Assembly (NCBI GenBank): GCA_014284505.1
Contig: JAAFYY010000001.1
Location: 7,427,845-7,491,844 of the forward strand
Direction: 5' to 3'
Length of the DNA stretch: 64,000 bases
DNA from: Streptacidiphilus sp. 4-A2
GTDB lineage: Bacteria > Actinomycetota > Actinomycetes > Streptomycetales > Streptomycetaceae
Shown: piece by piece, positions 8,149-19,468 of the stretch
Layout of the letters: each line of letters opens with the position of its first letter
Position numbering within the stretch: the first letter of the stretch is position 1
The notes under the pieces: generated by a model
Told to the model about the DNA's origin: nothing
What the model saw: only the letters and a program-made list of their open reading frames with translations
The model's database searches: none
Made by a program: the position numbers and the translations under genes

Positions 8149-8877
8149 CTACTCCGCCGCTGCCGCCAGCCGGAAGCCCACGCCGATCGCGGCCAGATCC
8201 TGCTCGTAGGCGCCGTGCCGGCGGGCGCAGCGGGCCAGGTCGCGGTCGTGGCGGAACGAGCCGCCCGGGTGATGTGCGGATCGAATGCCCAGTCCTCGAT
8301 GTCCGGCACCCCGGCGGGAGCGCCCGGGTAGGGGGCGTAGCGGGTGGAGGTCCATTCGTCGGCGTTGCCCGCCATGTCCAGCACGCCGAACGGGCTGGCG
8401 CCCGCCGGGAACGAGCCGACCGGCGTCGTGGTGCCGATGCCGAGGTCGACCAGGTTGGCCAGGCCGGTGCGGTACTGCCCGCCCCACGGGAACTCCCGGC
8501 CGTCGTCGCCGCGGGCGGCGCGCTCCCATTCGTCCTCCGTGGGCAGCCGCACCTCCGGGCGGCCGAGCTGTTCCCCGAGCCACCGGCAGTAGGCGGTCGC
8601 CGCGTCCCAGGTGATCCCGATCACCGGGTGGTCCGCCGGCGCCTGCGGAACCGGCCTGCCGTCGGCCTCGGCGAAGAGCGTCCACTGGCCCACCGTGACC
8701 TGGGTGCGGGCGATCCGGAACGCCGGGAGGCGGATCTCCGTGCGTGGGGCCGTACCACTCCACCGGCACCCCGGTGTCGGCATGGCGCTGCGCGACCTCG
8801 GCGACCTCCTCGGTCGGCGTGCCGCGGCGCAGCAGCCCGGCCGGGATCTCGACCCAGTCCACCTGCTTCACCCGCAT
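8149..8877 (-). CDS. SUMF1/EgtB/PvdO-fold (formylglycine-generating-enzyme-like) protein
   Basis: The FGE-sulfatase fold is recognisable: N-terminal IPAGLLRRGTP, then PVTVGQW-like QVTVGQWTLFAEA, HPVIGITWDAATAYCRWL, VRLPTEDEWERAARG, FGVLDMAGNADEWT and, near the C terminus, RGGSF ... GFRL. True formylglycine-generating enzymes carry two catalytic cysteines in the WLCH..YC region after RGGSW; here that region reads RHDRDLARCARRH, so FGE activity is unlikely. Members of this fold also act as nonheme-iron or accessory proteins. Frame breaks at about 8745 and 8270. ATG at 8877 is the clear start. It stands alone between the ABC operon and the phosphatase; role unknown. Confidence 0.5.
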   Translation of the reverse strand: MRVKQVDWVEIPAGLLRRGTPTEEVAEVAQRHADTGVPVEWYGPTHGDPPPGVPDRPHPGHGGPVDALRRGRRQAGSAGAGGPPGDRDHLGRGDRLLPVARGTARPPGGAAAHGGRMGARRPRRRRPGVPVGRAVPHRPGQPGRPRHRHHDAGRLVPGGRQPVRRAGHGGQRRRMDLHPLRPLPGRSRRGAGHRGLGIRSAHHPGGSFRHDRDLARCARRHGAYEQDLAAIGVGFRLAAAAE

Positions 8878-9084
8878 GGTCTCTCCTCAGCCCGGTCCGA
8901 CAGCCCTCATGGTCGCCGCGACGGACCGGGCGGGTATCGGCCGATGGGCCTGTTCCGACGGCGACCTTGGGCCCAGGGCCGCACGGCCGCCGGTGCGGGG
9001 CCTCACTGCGGCCAGGCGCTGCGGGCCCTCATCGCAGCCAGGCGCGCTCGGTGGCGCGGGCGCCGGCTGATCGACGGACAGGAC

Positions 9085-11249
9085 TCAGCGGGCCGGTGGC
9101 TCCGTGGCGGGCTCGGGGGGCGGTGGTTCCGGGAGGGACTGTTCGGACCAGACGGTTTTGCCGCGGCTGCCGTAGCGCAGACCCCAGCGCCGGCTGCAGA
9201 CACGGACCAGGAACAGGCCCCGGCCGCCCTCGTCCGACTCGGCGGCCAGCCGCAGGTGCGGGGCGCTGCTGCTGCCGTCGGTGACCTCGCACCACAGGCT
9301 GCCGGCCCGGATCAGGCGCAGCATGACCGGCCCGGAGCCGTAGCGGATGGCGTTGGTGACCAGCTCGCTGACGATCAGCTCGGTGCTCTCCGAGAGTTCG
9401 TCGAGCTGCCAGGAGGCGAGTTGACGGCGGGTCAGTTCGCGGGCGGTGCGGACCACCTCCAGGTCGCTCGGCAGGGTCCACAGGGCCACCTGGTCCTGGT
9501 CCAGCACGGCGGTGCGGGCCAGCAGCAGCACCGCGTCGCGCGGCGGGTGTGTGGTGGCCCCTCCACCAGGATCCGGGTGGCGGCCGCGCACAGCTCCTCG
9601 GGTTCGCGGTCGGGTGCGCCAGCACCCCGGCCAGCCGGTCCGGGTCCCAGCCCTCCTCGGCCAGCCCGTCGGTGTACAGCGCCAGCAGGCTGCCGGGCGC
9701 GAGCCGCAGCACCTCGGAGCCGTAGCCGCCGGAGTCCGAGGCCAGCAGCGGGCCGACCGGCAGCGGCCAGGGCCGGGGCTGGCCGCCGGGGCCGATCACC
9801 AGCGGCGGCGGGTGGCCGGCGCTGGCGGCGGTGCAGTCGCCGGTGACCGGGTCGTACACGGCGACCAGGCAGGAGACGGTCCGTCGCTCGGTGTCCTCGT
9901 CGGCGATGCGGTCGGCGACCTCGTCCATCCGCTCCAGCAGCTCGTCCGGCGGCAGGTCCAGCGCCAGCAGCGTCTGCATGGCGGTGCGCAGCCGGCCCAT
10001 CGCCGCGGCGGCCTCGATGCCGCGCCCGGAGACGTCGCCGACGACGAACGCGGAGCGGCCGCCGGAGAGCGGCAGCACGTCGTACCAGACCCCGCCCTCC
10101 CCGGCGGTCAGGCAGACCGCGGCGCTGGAGACCGCGGGCAGCGGCGGCGGGCGCCGGGGCAGCAGATGCCGCTGGAGCGTGGTGGCGACCATCCGCTCCC
10201 GGCGAAGCTGTGTGCCCGGTCGATGTTCAGGGCGGCCCGGTCGGCCAGTTCGCCGGCCAGCCGCAGATCCTGCTCGGAGAAGGGGTCGGTGCGCTCGCGC
10301 CGGAAGACGGCCAGGCCGAGGAGGGTGCCGTGCACGGCCAGCGGGGCGACCGCCAGCGATCCGCTGCCGCCGGCGGGCGGCTCCAGATAGGGCCACTCGT
10401 CGCTGCCGGGCGGGGGTTCCAGCAGCCGCGGCCGCAGCTCGTCCAGGCTGCTGCGGTCCGGGCCGCCGTGGTCCGGGTCGCCGCCGTGCGGACCGCCGCG
10501 GTCCAGACCGCTCTGGTCCCAGCCGCCGTGGTCCGGACCGCTGCCGTCCGGGCCGCTGCGGTAGTGGGTGGCGGGCAGCGGGGTCAGGCTGCCGACCGGG
10601 AGCAGCGTGGCGCTGCCGGTGTGCGAGAGGTGGGCCGCGCGGCGCAGCGGCTGCTCCGGCGGCGCCGCCCCGGGGGCGAGCGGCCGGCCTTGCAGCGCGT
10701 CGTCCCGCAGGTCCACCAGCACGGTGTCGGCGAAGCGCGGTACCGCCACCGTGACCAGTTCGGCGGCGGTGGTGACCGCGTCCAGGGTGCTGCCGATGGT
10801 GCGGTGGCCCTCATGCAGGATGTCCAGCCGCTCCAGCGCCGCCTCGCGGTCGGTGACGTCCTCGACCACGGCGGCCAGCCCGAGCACCCGCCGCGCTTCC
10901 GGGACGCCGCGCAGCCGGAAGAGTGACACCGAGAACACCATCCGCTGCCCCGGCCGGGCCCCGGCGGGCGGCCGCGCAGCAGGTGGTTCCGCAGCGGCAC
11001 GCCGGTGGCCAGCACCTCCTGGGCGAGCCCGGACAGCTCGGTCAGCTCCAGGTCGGGGGCGATGTCGCGGGGCCGGCGGCGGTGCACGGACTCCGGCGTC
11101 AGGCCGCTGATGCTCTCCGCCTTCGGGTTGAAGCGGACCACCCGCAGCTCGCGGTCCAGGATGTAGAGGCCGGTCCGCGATTCGGTGAACAGCGCTTCCA
11201 GCAGGGCCGCGTCGAACTCCGCCTGCGTTGTCTGCGGGTCAGCCTCCAT
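9085..11249 (-). CDS. SpoIIE-family PP2C phosphatase with PAS, GAF and HATPase domains
   Basis: About 720 aa in four parts. A PAS domain (residues about 10-110: LYILDRELRVVRFNPKAE), a GAF domain (to about 330: AVPRFADTVLVDLRDD ... FSEQDLRLAGELADRAALN), a PP2C/SpoIIE phosphatase (GDVSGRGIEAAAAM, the metal-binding GDVSG motif, and ASAGHPPPLV, LLALYTDGL), and a C-terminal anti-sigma-type HATPase (ELIVSELVTNAIRYG, GRGLFLVR). This architecture is common in Streptomyces and couples a signal to an anti-sigma/anti-anti-sigma switch. A run of eight 15-bp units inside the GAF region encodes GPDHG-like pentapeptides. Frame breaks at about 10965, 10200 and 9600. The frame upstream is open into the antiporter gene with no stop. 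Confidence 0.5.
10437..10556 (-). repeat. 15-bp tandem repeat coding for GxDxG pentapeptides
   Basis: Eight degenerate 15-bp units inside the phosphatase gene give pentapeptides such as GPDGS, GPDHG, GLDRG and DPDHG. Same period and similar residues as the repeat at 22101-22205. Confidence 0.5.
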
Positions 11250-11331
11250 GCTTCGAGTCCCTGCCTCGTCGGTACGGCACCGCCTATCACTCTGGGGCCG
11301 ATCCACCCCGCCCGCCACCGGTACCGGCTGG

Positions 11332-13101
11332 TCAGGGGCCCGCTGGGGAGCGGGGTGCGGGGCCGGGCCGAGCAGGATCACGGTGCCCGTGCCCGTCGGG
11401 CCCGGGAGGGTGCCGGTGGTGGCCGGGGTCAGCCGTCCGGCCGCGTCCACGGCGAACAGCGGGTCATGGCCGGACGGCAGCGGCGCCCCGGTCGGCTGCG
11501 CGGTGATCCGCGCGCCCGAGCGGTACCGCTGGGCGACACCGTGCCCGGTCAGCTCCGGGCCGAACAGGGTCCGGCCGCCGAGGAAGGGCGCGACCACGCC
11601 GTGCCCGGCCGCGGGCGGGGCCAGCCGGAACACCGCCGGTCCGCGCTCGGTGCTCAGCACCGCGGCGGCGAGCGCGTTGAAGTCGTCCTCGGCGGTGAGC
11701 AGCAGCACCGAGGTGACGCCCTCCAGCTCGGCGCCCTCCCCGGTGGCCGCGGCCAGCAGCTCGCCCGGCGCCAGGGTCAGCCCGGCGTCCCGGATCCGGG
11801 CCCGCTGGGGTTCCTCGCCGGCCCACAGCAGCACGTCCAGTCCGGTCTCGCGGAGGGCCACGGCCAGGTCGACCACCCACGGGTCGCCGCCGACCAGCAG
11901 CGGCCGGGAGCGGGCCGGGCGCACCACCCGCAGCCGTCGGGCGACCGGCACCGCGGTCAGGCCGTAGAGGGTGACCGTGGCGACAATCACCACGAAGGTC
12001 GCCGGGAGGATCCGGTCCGCGCCGCCGATGCCCTGGGTCATCCAGTTCGGCGGCGAAGGTGGAGGCGGTGCCGCGGCCACGATCCCGCGCGGCGCCATCC
12101 ACCCGAGGAAGGCCCGTTCGCGCCGGTCAGGTCCGCAGGGTGGAGAGCCAGGCGACCAGCGGGCGGACGGCCACGACCAGCACCGCCGCCAGCCCCAGCG
12201 AGGGCAGCACCACATGCCGCAGCGAGGCCGGGGTGACCGAGGCGGAGATGGAGATGAACAGCACGCCGACGATCAGCGAGACCAGGGCGTCGAAGAAGGG
12301 CTTGCGGGCCGGCAGCTCGAAGGAGGGCAGCGAGGCCACGGCCACGCCCATGGCGATGGCGGCGATCAGTCCGCTGTCGTCCCGGTAGGCGTCACAGCCC
12401 GCGGCGACGGCCACCACCACCGCCAGCTGCACGGTCGTGCCGAGCAGTTCGCCGAGCCGCAGCCGGTTCAGCAGCAGCCAGAGCACCGCGGTTCCGGCCG
12501 CGCCCCCGGCCAGGCCGACACCGACGCTGCCGAGGAAGCTGAGCACCCCCTCGCCGACCCGTGCCGGTCGTCGGCGGTCAGCGCGTGGAAGACCAGCGCG
12601 CCGAGGATGCCGCCGACCGCGTCGATCAGCGAGCCCTCCCAGAGCAGGATCCGCTGCAACCGCTCGACCGGGCGGACGAAGTTCAGCAGCGGTCCGACCA
12701 CCGTCGGCCCGGACACCACCAGGATCGTGCCCAGCATCGTCGCCGCCTTGGCCGAGATGCCCAGCAGCGGCATGGCGACCAGTGCCGCCAGCGGCGCGGT
12801 GAGCAGCGCCCCGGCGGCGACCAGCCGGATGGTGGTCCGCCGGGTGTGCCCGGTCAGCCGCCGCGGGTCGAGTTCGAGGCCGGCGTCGTAGAGGATCACC
12901 GCGACCGCCAGCGACCAGCGGGGAGAAGGCCGGGCCGATCAGCTGGTCCGGATGGACGTCGTCGGTGAGCACGCCCGCGACAAAGCCGACCGGCAGCAGC
13001 ACGATGATCGCGGGCAGTCGCAGCCGTACCGCCAGCACCTGCGAGCCCACCGCCAGCGCCAGCACCAGGCCGGCGCCGATCAGGATCTGCTGCGAGGTCA
13101 C
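11332..13101 (-). CDS. CPA1-type cation:proton antiporter
   Basis: An N-terminal antiporter membrane domain followed by a cytoplasmic TrkA-like tail. Hydrophobic helices begin QQILIGAGLVLALAVGSQVL and LPAIIVLLPVGFVAGVLTD; the conserved YDAGLELDPRRL and the discontinuous-helix VVSGPTVVGPLL follow. The tail has RPLLVGGDPWVVDLAVAL (nucleotide-binding-like) and SVLLLTAEDDFNALAAAVL. It would exchange Na+ or K+ for protons across the membrane. Frame breaks at about 12905, 12555, 12125 and 12055. The true stop is unclear: the last frame runs open into the phosphatase, so I place the end at a TGA (11332) reached by one more frame shift after VILLGP. Start at 13101. Confidence 0.5.
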
Positions 13102-13249
13102 CGGGTCTCCCGGAGGAGGCGGCGGCGCGGTCGTCGGGGGAGGGCCGGGGCATGGCCACAGTCTGGGAGACGGCGGTGGCCCGGCCGGGCATCTGCGCCC
13201 CGGGCGTGTTGGACTGCGCGGGTCCTTCCCGGGCGGGCTCCGCCGACGG

Positions 13250-13339
13250 CCCTCAGGGAACGCCAGGCCCTCAGCGAACGCCAGGCCCTCAGCGAACTCC
13301 GGACCCTCAGGGAAGTCCAGCCCCTCAGGGAACTCCAGG
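13250..13339. repeat. 18-bp tandem repeat, five units, upstream of the response regulator
   Basis: Five adjacent 18-bp units sharing the core CCCTCAGSGAA occupy part of the 303-nt gap between the divergent antiporter and response-regulator genes. No other feature was recognised in that gap. Confidence 0.5.
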
Positions 13340-13404
13340 CATCGGTGACAATGGTCGGCGGGCCTCTTACCGCCCTCTCATGCACTACGGAGAGAATCAG
13401 CACC

Positions 13405-14120
<716 letters not shown>

Positions 14121-14157
14121 AACGCCTGGAACGACGACCGTCTGGACTGGCTGGACC

Positions 14158-15743
14158 GTGACCCGACTCCCGATACGCCTGCTCTCCCCCCTGGGCCTGT
14201 CCCGCGCGCTGCGGCAGGGCCCCAGAGGGGGCTGCGGATCCGGTTCTCGGTGGCCTTCGCCGCGGGTCGCCGCCCTGGTCGCGGTGCTGGTCGGCGGCCT
14301 GGGCTACGACTCCCCGCGAGCATGATCCGGCGCGACCGGACCAATGACTTCGTCGACTCGCTGAACAGCCTGATCTCCTCGGTGCAGGCCAGTTCGCTCA
14401 CCCCGTACGACTTTCTGCCGACCCGGGGCAGCGCCAACGATCTGCGGGACAGCCTGATCGAGTCCGGCGACATCGGCCTCCAGGTGCTCGGGCCGAAGGG
14501 GCAGGTGCTGGAGTCGTCCAACACCGATGTGCTCCCGGTCGGCACCCAGGACCTCGACTATGTCCGGATGCGCGGCGCCGGGCACAGCCACAATGTGCTG
14601 GAGGACACCAGGAGCGGCCGCTACCGGGTGGTCACCGTCTCGCTCGGCGGCGGTCGCGGCGCGGTGCAGCTGAGCCAGCTGCTGACCGACACCGACCAAC
14701 TGCTCCAGGCGCTGCTGCACCGGATCGCGGAGCTGGCCGGGCTGGTGGTGCTGCTGGCCGGGGCCTCCGGCTGGTGGCTCGCCGGGCGGATCACCCGGCG
14801 CCTGGTCAGCCTGACCGGCGCGGCCGAGCATGTGGCCTCCACCGGTGAGCTGGATGTGGACGTGCCCAGGCGCGGCGCCGACGAGATCGGCCGCCTCGGC
14901 CGGGCCTTCGACGACATGCTGGGCCGGCTGGCCCGCTCCAAGGACGACCAGCGCCGCCTGGTCCAGGACGCCGGACACGAGCTGCGCACCCCGCTGACCT
15001 CGCTGCGGACCAATATCGCCGCGCTGCCCAGGCTGGACCAGCTGCCGCAGGAGTCCAGGGACGGCCTGCTGGAGGATCTCGCCACCGAGACCCGCGAGCT
15101 GACGGTGCTGGTCAACGAGCTGGTCGAACTGGCCGCGGACCGCCGCGAGGCCGAGGAGCCGTCCGAGGTGGACCTGGACGCGCTGGCCGAGCGGGTGGCC
15201 GAACTCGCCCGCCGCCGCACCGGCCGGGAGATCGTGGTGGTGGCCCGCCCCTTCGTGGTCACCGGACGCCCGCAGGCGCTCCAGCGGGCGCTGACCAACC
15301 TGGTCGAGAACGCGGCCAAGTTCGCCACCGGGGACAGCCAGATCCTGCTCACCGTGGACGCCGGACGGGTCGCCGTGCTGGACCGGGGGCCGGGCATCGA
15401 CGAGGCCGACCTGGACCGGGTCTTCAACCGCTTCTACCGCGCGACCAAGGCCCGCAGCCTGCCCGGCTCGGGGCTGGGCCTGTCGATTGTGCGCGAGGTG
15501 GCCGAGAGCCACGGCGGCCGGGTGTTCGCCCACAACCGGCCCGGGGGCGGGGCCGAGATCGGCTTCACCCTGCGCACCGACCAGCCGGACCAGGGCGCTG
15601 TCGGCACCCCGCCGGGCAAGACGGCCGGCAAGACATTGGGCAAGGCGGCCGGCAAGGCGTCGGCGAAGGCGTCGGCGAAGGCGTCGGCCCAAGGCGGCGG
15701 AAAGCCCCCGACACGCCGTCCACTGAATCGGACAAAAGGCTGA
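14158..15743 (+). CDS. Sensor histidine kinase (MprB-like)
   Basis: Architecture: short cytoplasmic N terminus, first membrane helix (VAALVAVLVGGLGY), extracytoplasmic sensor of about 130 aa (IRRDRTNDFVDSLNSL ... RYRVVTVSLGGG), second helix (ELAGLVVLLAGASGWWLAG), HAMP (RRLVSLTGAAEHVASTGEL), HisKA with the phosphorylated His in DAGHELRTPLTSL, and HATPase_c with NLVENAAKFA, DRGPGIDEAD and GSGLGLSIVREV. The C terminus ends in a Lys/Ala tail built from 12-bp units (GKASAKASAKASA). The first 55 codons need three corrections (about 14225, 14270, 14310); the rest is intact. GTG 14158 is the best start. Confidence 0.5.
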
Positions 15744-15859
15744 TAACCGGATAGATTCCCCTTACGGCCTGGCGAATGGCCGGCAGTCGTCGCGCAGTGA
15801 TTCGGCGGGACTGCCGGTCGTTCAGCGGGCCGTACGTGCCGTCAAGGGAAGGAATCGCC

Positions 15860-16350
15860 ATGAGCAACCTGATCGCCGTCGCCTATCCGGATGTCGCCAC
15901 CGCCGAGAAGGTCCGGGCGCTGCTCGCCGACTTGCAGAAGCAGAAGCTGATCCAGGTCGAGGACGCGGTCGTGGTCGAGCGCAAGGACGACGGCAAGGTC
16001 AAGCTGCACCAGGCGATGAGCACCACCGGCATGGGCGCTGCCGGGGGCGCGCTCTGGGGCGGGCTGATCGGCCTGATCTTCTTCATGCCCTTCCTCGGTG
16101 CGGCCATCGGCGGCGCCACCGGCGCGGCCATCGGCCCAGGACTTCGGCGTGGACGACGACTTCATGCGCAAGGTCGGCGAGAACCTCACCCGCGGCGGCG
16201 CTGTTCGTCCTGGTGCAGAACGCGGTCCCGGAGAAGGTCATCCCGAAGATCGCCCCGTTCGGCGGCCAGCTGATCCAGACCTCGCTCAGCGCGGACGCCG
16301 AGGCGCACCTGCGCGAGGCGGTCCAGGCCGTGCAGGGGGCCCAGGCCTGA
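15860..16350 (+). CDS. DUF1269 family membrane-associated protein
   Basis: ATG at 15860 follows AAGGGAAGGAA. N-terminal ferredoxin-like half (LIAVAYPDVATAEKVRALLADLQKQ), then a Gly-rich hydrophobic hairpin (GAAGGALWGGLIGLIFFMPFLGAAIGG) and a C-terminal half (DFMRKVGENL, ALFVLVQNAVPEKVIPKIAPFGG). Family function is not established; members are small stress- or envelope-associated proteins. About 160 aa. Two frame breaks at about 16135 and 16200. It lies between the sensor kinase and the SEDS gene, so it may belong to the same envelope-linked group. Confidence 0.5.
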
Positions 16351-16372
16351 ACCGGCCGCGGCCACCGAGCAC

Positions 16373-17917
16373 ATGACGGCCGCAGCGACGGCAGCCGCGG
16401 CGCCGCAGCCGCGGGTGCCGACCCGCCGGATCACCGAGCTGCTGCTGGTCGTCCTGTCCGTGCTGATCGCCGCCTTCGGCTACGCCGACGTCGGCTGCGC
16501 GATCGACGGCCGGGTGCCGGCCGACACCGCCGAGTACGCCGCCGGGCTGGGCGGCCTGGCGCTGCTGGCGCATCTGGCCATCCGGCTGCGGGCCCGGTAC
16601 GCGGACCCGCTGCTGCTGCCGCTGGCGGTGCTGCTCAACGGCCTGGGCCTGGTCGCCATCTACCGGCTCGACCGCGCCACCGGCAGCTCCTCGGCCCCGT
16701 CCCAGCTGCTCTGGTCGACGCTGGGGGTACTGCTGTTCATCGCGGTGGTGGTGCTGCTGCGGGACTACCGGGTGCTCCAGCGGTACGCCTATGTCTTCGC
16801 CTTCTGCGCCATCGTGCTGATGATCGTCCCGGTGTTCCTGCCCGCCGTGTACGGGGCCAAGATCTGGATCAAGGCCGGGCCGCTCTCCTTCCAGCCCGGG
16901 GAGGTCGCCAAGATCGCGCTGGCCGTCTTCTTCGCCTCCTATCTGGCGTCCAACCGCGACGCGCTGGCGCTCACCGGCCGCCGGATCTGGTTCATCGAGC
17001 TGCCGCGCGGCCGCGATCTCGGCCCGATCCTGGTGGTCTGGCTGATCAGCTCCGGAGTGCTGTTCCTGGAGCAGGACCTGGGCACCTGCCTGATCTTCTT
17101 CGGCATGTTCGTGATGATGCTGTATGTGGCCACCGGCCGGATCGGCTGGATCGCGGTCGGGCTGCTGCTGGTCGGCGCCGCGGTGGTCCCGGTGGCGGTG
17201 TTCGAGCCGCATGTGCACAGCCGTTTCACCGACTGGCTCTACCCGCTGCGCAGCATCAGCCAGGGCCAGGGGGCCGGCCAGCTGGCGCAGTCGCTGTTCG
17301 CCTTCGCGGCGGGCGGGCTGCTCGGCACCGGCCTGGGCCAGGGCCACTCCTATCTGATCGGCTTCGCGGTGAAGTCCGACTGGATCCTCGCCACCTTCGG
17401 CGAGGAGCTGGGACTGGTCGGGCTGGCCGCGCTGCTGCTGGTGTACGCGGTGCTGGTGGTGCGCGGCTACCGGGCCGGGATCATGCTGCGCGACCCCTTC
17501 GGACGACTGCTGTCGATCGGCCTGGCCTCGCTGCTGGCGCTCCAGGTGTTCGTGGTCGCGGGCGGGGTCACCGACCTGATCCCACTCACCGGAATGACCA
17601 TGCCCTTCCTGGCTCAGGGCGGCTCCTCGCTGGTGACGAACTGGATCCTGGTCGCGCTGCTGGTGCGCACCAGCGACGCCGCGCGCCGCCCGGAGCCGCC
17701 GCCGGTGCCCCCGGACCCCGAGCCGCAGCTGTCGCCCCCGGAGCCGCCGGAGCGCGCCGGCACCCACGACCCCGGAGCGGCCGGGCCCAGGGCGGACGAG
17801 CCCGGGGCGGACCAACCCGGGGCGGCCGAGCCCGGGGCGGCCGAGCCCGGGACCGACCAGCCGGACAGGGACGAGCCCGGCGACGACGAGCAGACCCAGG
17901 GAGTTCCCAAGGTATGA
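16373..17917 (+). CDS. SEDS-family peptidoglycan glycosyltransferase (FtsW/RodA/SpoVE type)
   Basis: 514 aa, intact. Ten or so membrane helices from residue 20 on, and SEDS signatures KIWIKAGPLSFQPGEVAKIAL, LEQDLGTCLIFFGMF, FGEELGLVGLAALLLVYA and, near the end, TDLIPLTGMTMPFLAQGGSS. SEDS proteins polymerise glycan strands from lipid II with a class B PBP partner; the partner is the next gene, whose start overlaps this stop by 4 nt. The C-terminal 80 residues are a disordered Pro/Glu/Gly tail with six 15-bp repeat units. Whether it serves division, elongation or sporulation cannot be told from sequence. Confidence 0.5.
   Translation: MTAAATAAAAPQPRVPTRRITELLLVVLSVLIAAFGYADVGCAIDGRVPADTAEYAAGLGGLALLAHLAIRLRARYADPLLLPLAVLLNGLGLVAIYRLDRATGSSSAPSQLLWSTLGVLLFIAVVVLLRDYRVLQRYAYVFAFCAIVLMIVPVFLPAVYGAKIWIKAGPLSFQPGEVAKIALAVFFASYLASNRDALALTGRRIWFIELPRGRDLGPILVVWLISSGVLFLEQDLGTCLIFFGMFVMMLYVATGRIGWIAVGLLLVGAAVVPVAVFEPHVHSRFTDWLYPLRSISQGQGAGQLAQSLFAFAAGGLLGTGLGQGHSYLIGFAVKSDWILATFGEELGLVGLAALLLVYAVLVVRGYRAGIMLRDPFGRLLSIGLASLLALQVFVVAGGVTDLIPLTGMTMPFLAQGGSSLVTNWILVALLVRTSDAARRPEPPPVPPDPEPQLSPPEPPERAGTHDPGAAGPRADEPGADQPGAAEPGAAEPGTDQPDRDEPGDDEQTQGVPKV
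17795..17884 (+). repeat. 15-bp tandem repeat in the SEDS C-terminal tail
   Basis: Six 15-bp units encode DEPGA/DQPGA/AEPGA-like pentapeptides at the cytoplasmic C terminus of the SEDS protein. Confidence 0.5.
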
Positions 17918-19448
17918 GTCCGTTCAGGCGCGGCGGCCCGGAGCAGGCCGAGACGGCGGGCGCGGCCCGGCTCACCCTCAGCCGTACCGCCCGCCGGGCC
18001 GGGATGTTCAGCCTGCTGCTGATCCCGGTGCTGCTGGTGAACCTCAGCCGGGTGCAGGTCGTCCAGTCCGCCCACTACGACGGCAACCCGGCCAACCAGC
18101 GCGCGGTGCTGGCCCGCTACTCGCAGCCGCGCGGCGACATCGTGGTCGACGGCCGGTCGGTCACCGGCTCCAGGGCGACCGGCGGCGCCTTCGACTATGT
18201 CCGCACCTACACCGACGGCCCGCTGTACGCGCCGGTCACCGGCTTCTCCTCGCAGACCTACGGCAACACCCTGCTGGAGGGGGTGGAGGACGGCATCCTC
18301 TCCGGCACCGACAGCAGGCTCCCGGCGCACCCGCTGCTGAACGCGATCACCCGGGAGCAGGTGCCCGGCGGCAAGGTGATCACCACCATCAACGCCAAGG
18401 CGCAGCAGGCGGCCTTCGCCGGGCTCGGCGGCAAGCGGGGCGCGGTGGCCGCGATCGAACCGGCCACCGGCCGGATCCTGGCGCTGGCCAGCACGCCCTC
18501 CTACGACCCGGGCGGGCTGGCCGGCACCGGCCCGGCGGTGACCGCCGACTGGACCAGCCTGACCGGCAGCGCGGTCCAGCCGATGCTCAACCGGGCGCTG
18601 CGGCAGACCTATCCACCGGGCTCCACCTTCAAGCTGGTGACCGCCTCGGCCGGGCTGACCGGGAATGTCTACAGCGGCATCGATGTCCCCACGAATTCGC
18701 CCGACCCGTATACGCCCGCGGACACCACCGTGCCGATCATCAACGAGAACCCGGCCGACCCCTGCCTGGACGCCACCCTGCGGGTCGCGCTGGAGGTCTC
18801 CTGCAACACCGTCTACGGCAAGCTCGGGGACGACGTCGGGGAGGCCGGAATAGTACGGATGGCTCAGGCCTATGGATTCAACCAGAGCAGTCAGACCATC
18901 CCGGTGGGTGTCTCCGAGAGTGTCTTCCCGACCGGGCTGACCGGGCAGGCGTATCTGGCGCTGTCCTCGATCGGCCAGTACGACACGGCGGCGACGCCGT
19001 TGCAGATGGCCGAGGTGGGCGCGGCCATCGCCGACAACGGCACGCTGATGCAGCCGCAGCTGGTGGACTCGCTGACCCGCTCCGACGGCACCCCGGTGCA
19101 GAGCTTCAAGCCGAAGGTGTTCGGCCACCCGGTCTCGGCCGCGGTCGCCGCCGAGCTCCAGCAGATGATGGTGGGGGTGGTCAGCAGTCCCCTGGGCACC
19201 GGCGGCAACGCCGCCATCCCCGGGGTGACCGTGGGCGGCAAGACCGGTACCGCGCAGAACGGCGTCGGCAACAGCGGCACGCCGTACGCCTGGTTCGTCT
19301 GCTTCGCCAGGCCCAGCGGGGCGGCGGTGGCCCGGTGGCGGTGGCGGTGGTGATCGAGGACAGCAACGCCAACCGGGCGGACGTCAGCGGCGGCGGACTT
19401 GCCGCTCCGGTGGCCAGAGCGGTGATGCAGGCTGTACTGAATGGATGA
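17914..19448 (+). CDS. Class B penicillin-binding protein (transpeptidase, PbpA-like)
   Basis: One N-terminal membrane helix (FSLLLIPVLLVNLSRVQVV), a short dimerisation domain and a transpeptidase domain with SxxK (PPGSTFK, about residue 237), SxN (SCNTVYGK, about 296) and KTG (GKTGTAQN, about 442). It crosslinks peptidoglycan outside the membrane with the SEDS protein encoded just upstream (ATGA overlap). One base is missing at about 19335, after which VAVAVVIEDSNANRADVSG leads to the TGA at 19446. About 510 aa, normal for PbpA. Its stop overlaps the first candidate ATG of the ribokinase. Confidence 0.5.
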
Positions 19449-19468
19449 TGTTCAGACAAGCTAGTGGC

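Noticed and set aside
8149..8877. Functional formylglycine-generating enzyme
   Set aside because: The catalytic cysteine region is absent in the sequence as given.
13152..13404. Collagen-like N-terminal extension of the response regulator
   Set aside because: The family start GTG at 13405 gives a normal receiver N terminus; the extension only translates tandem repeats and needs a frame change to reach the receiver.
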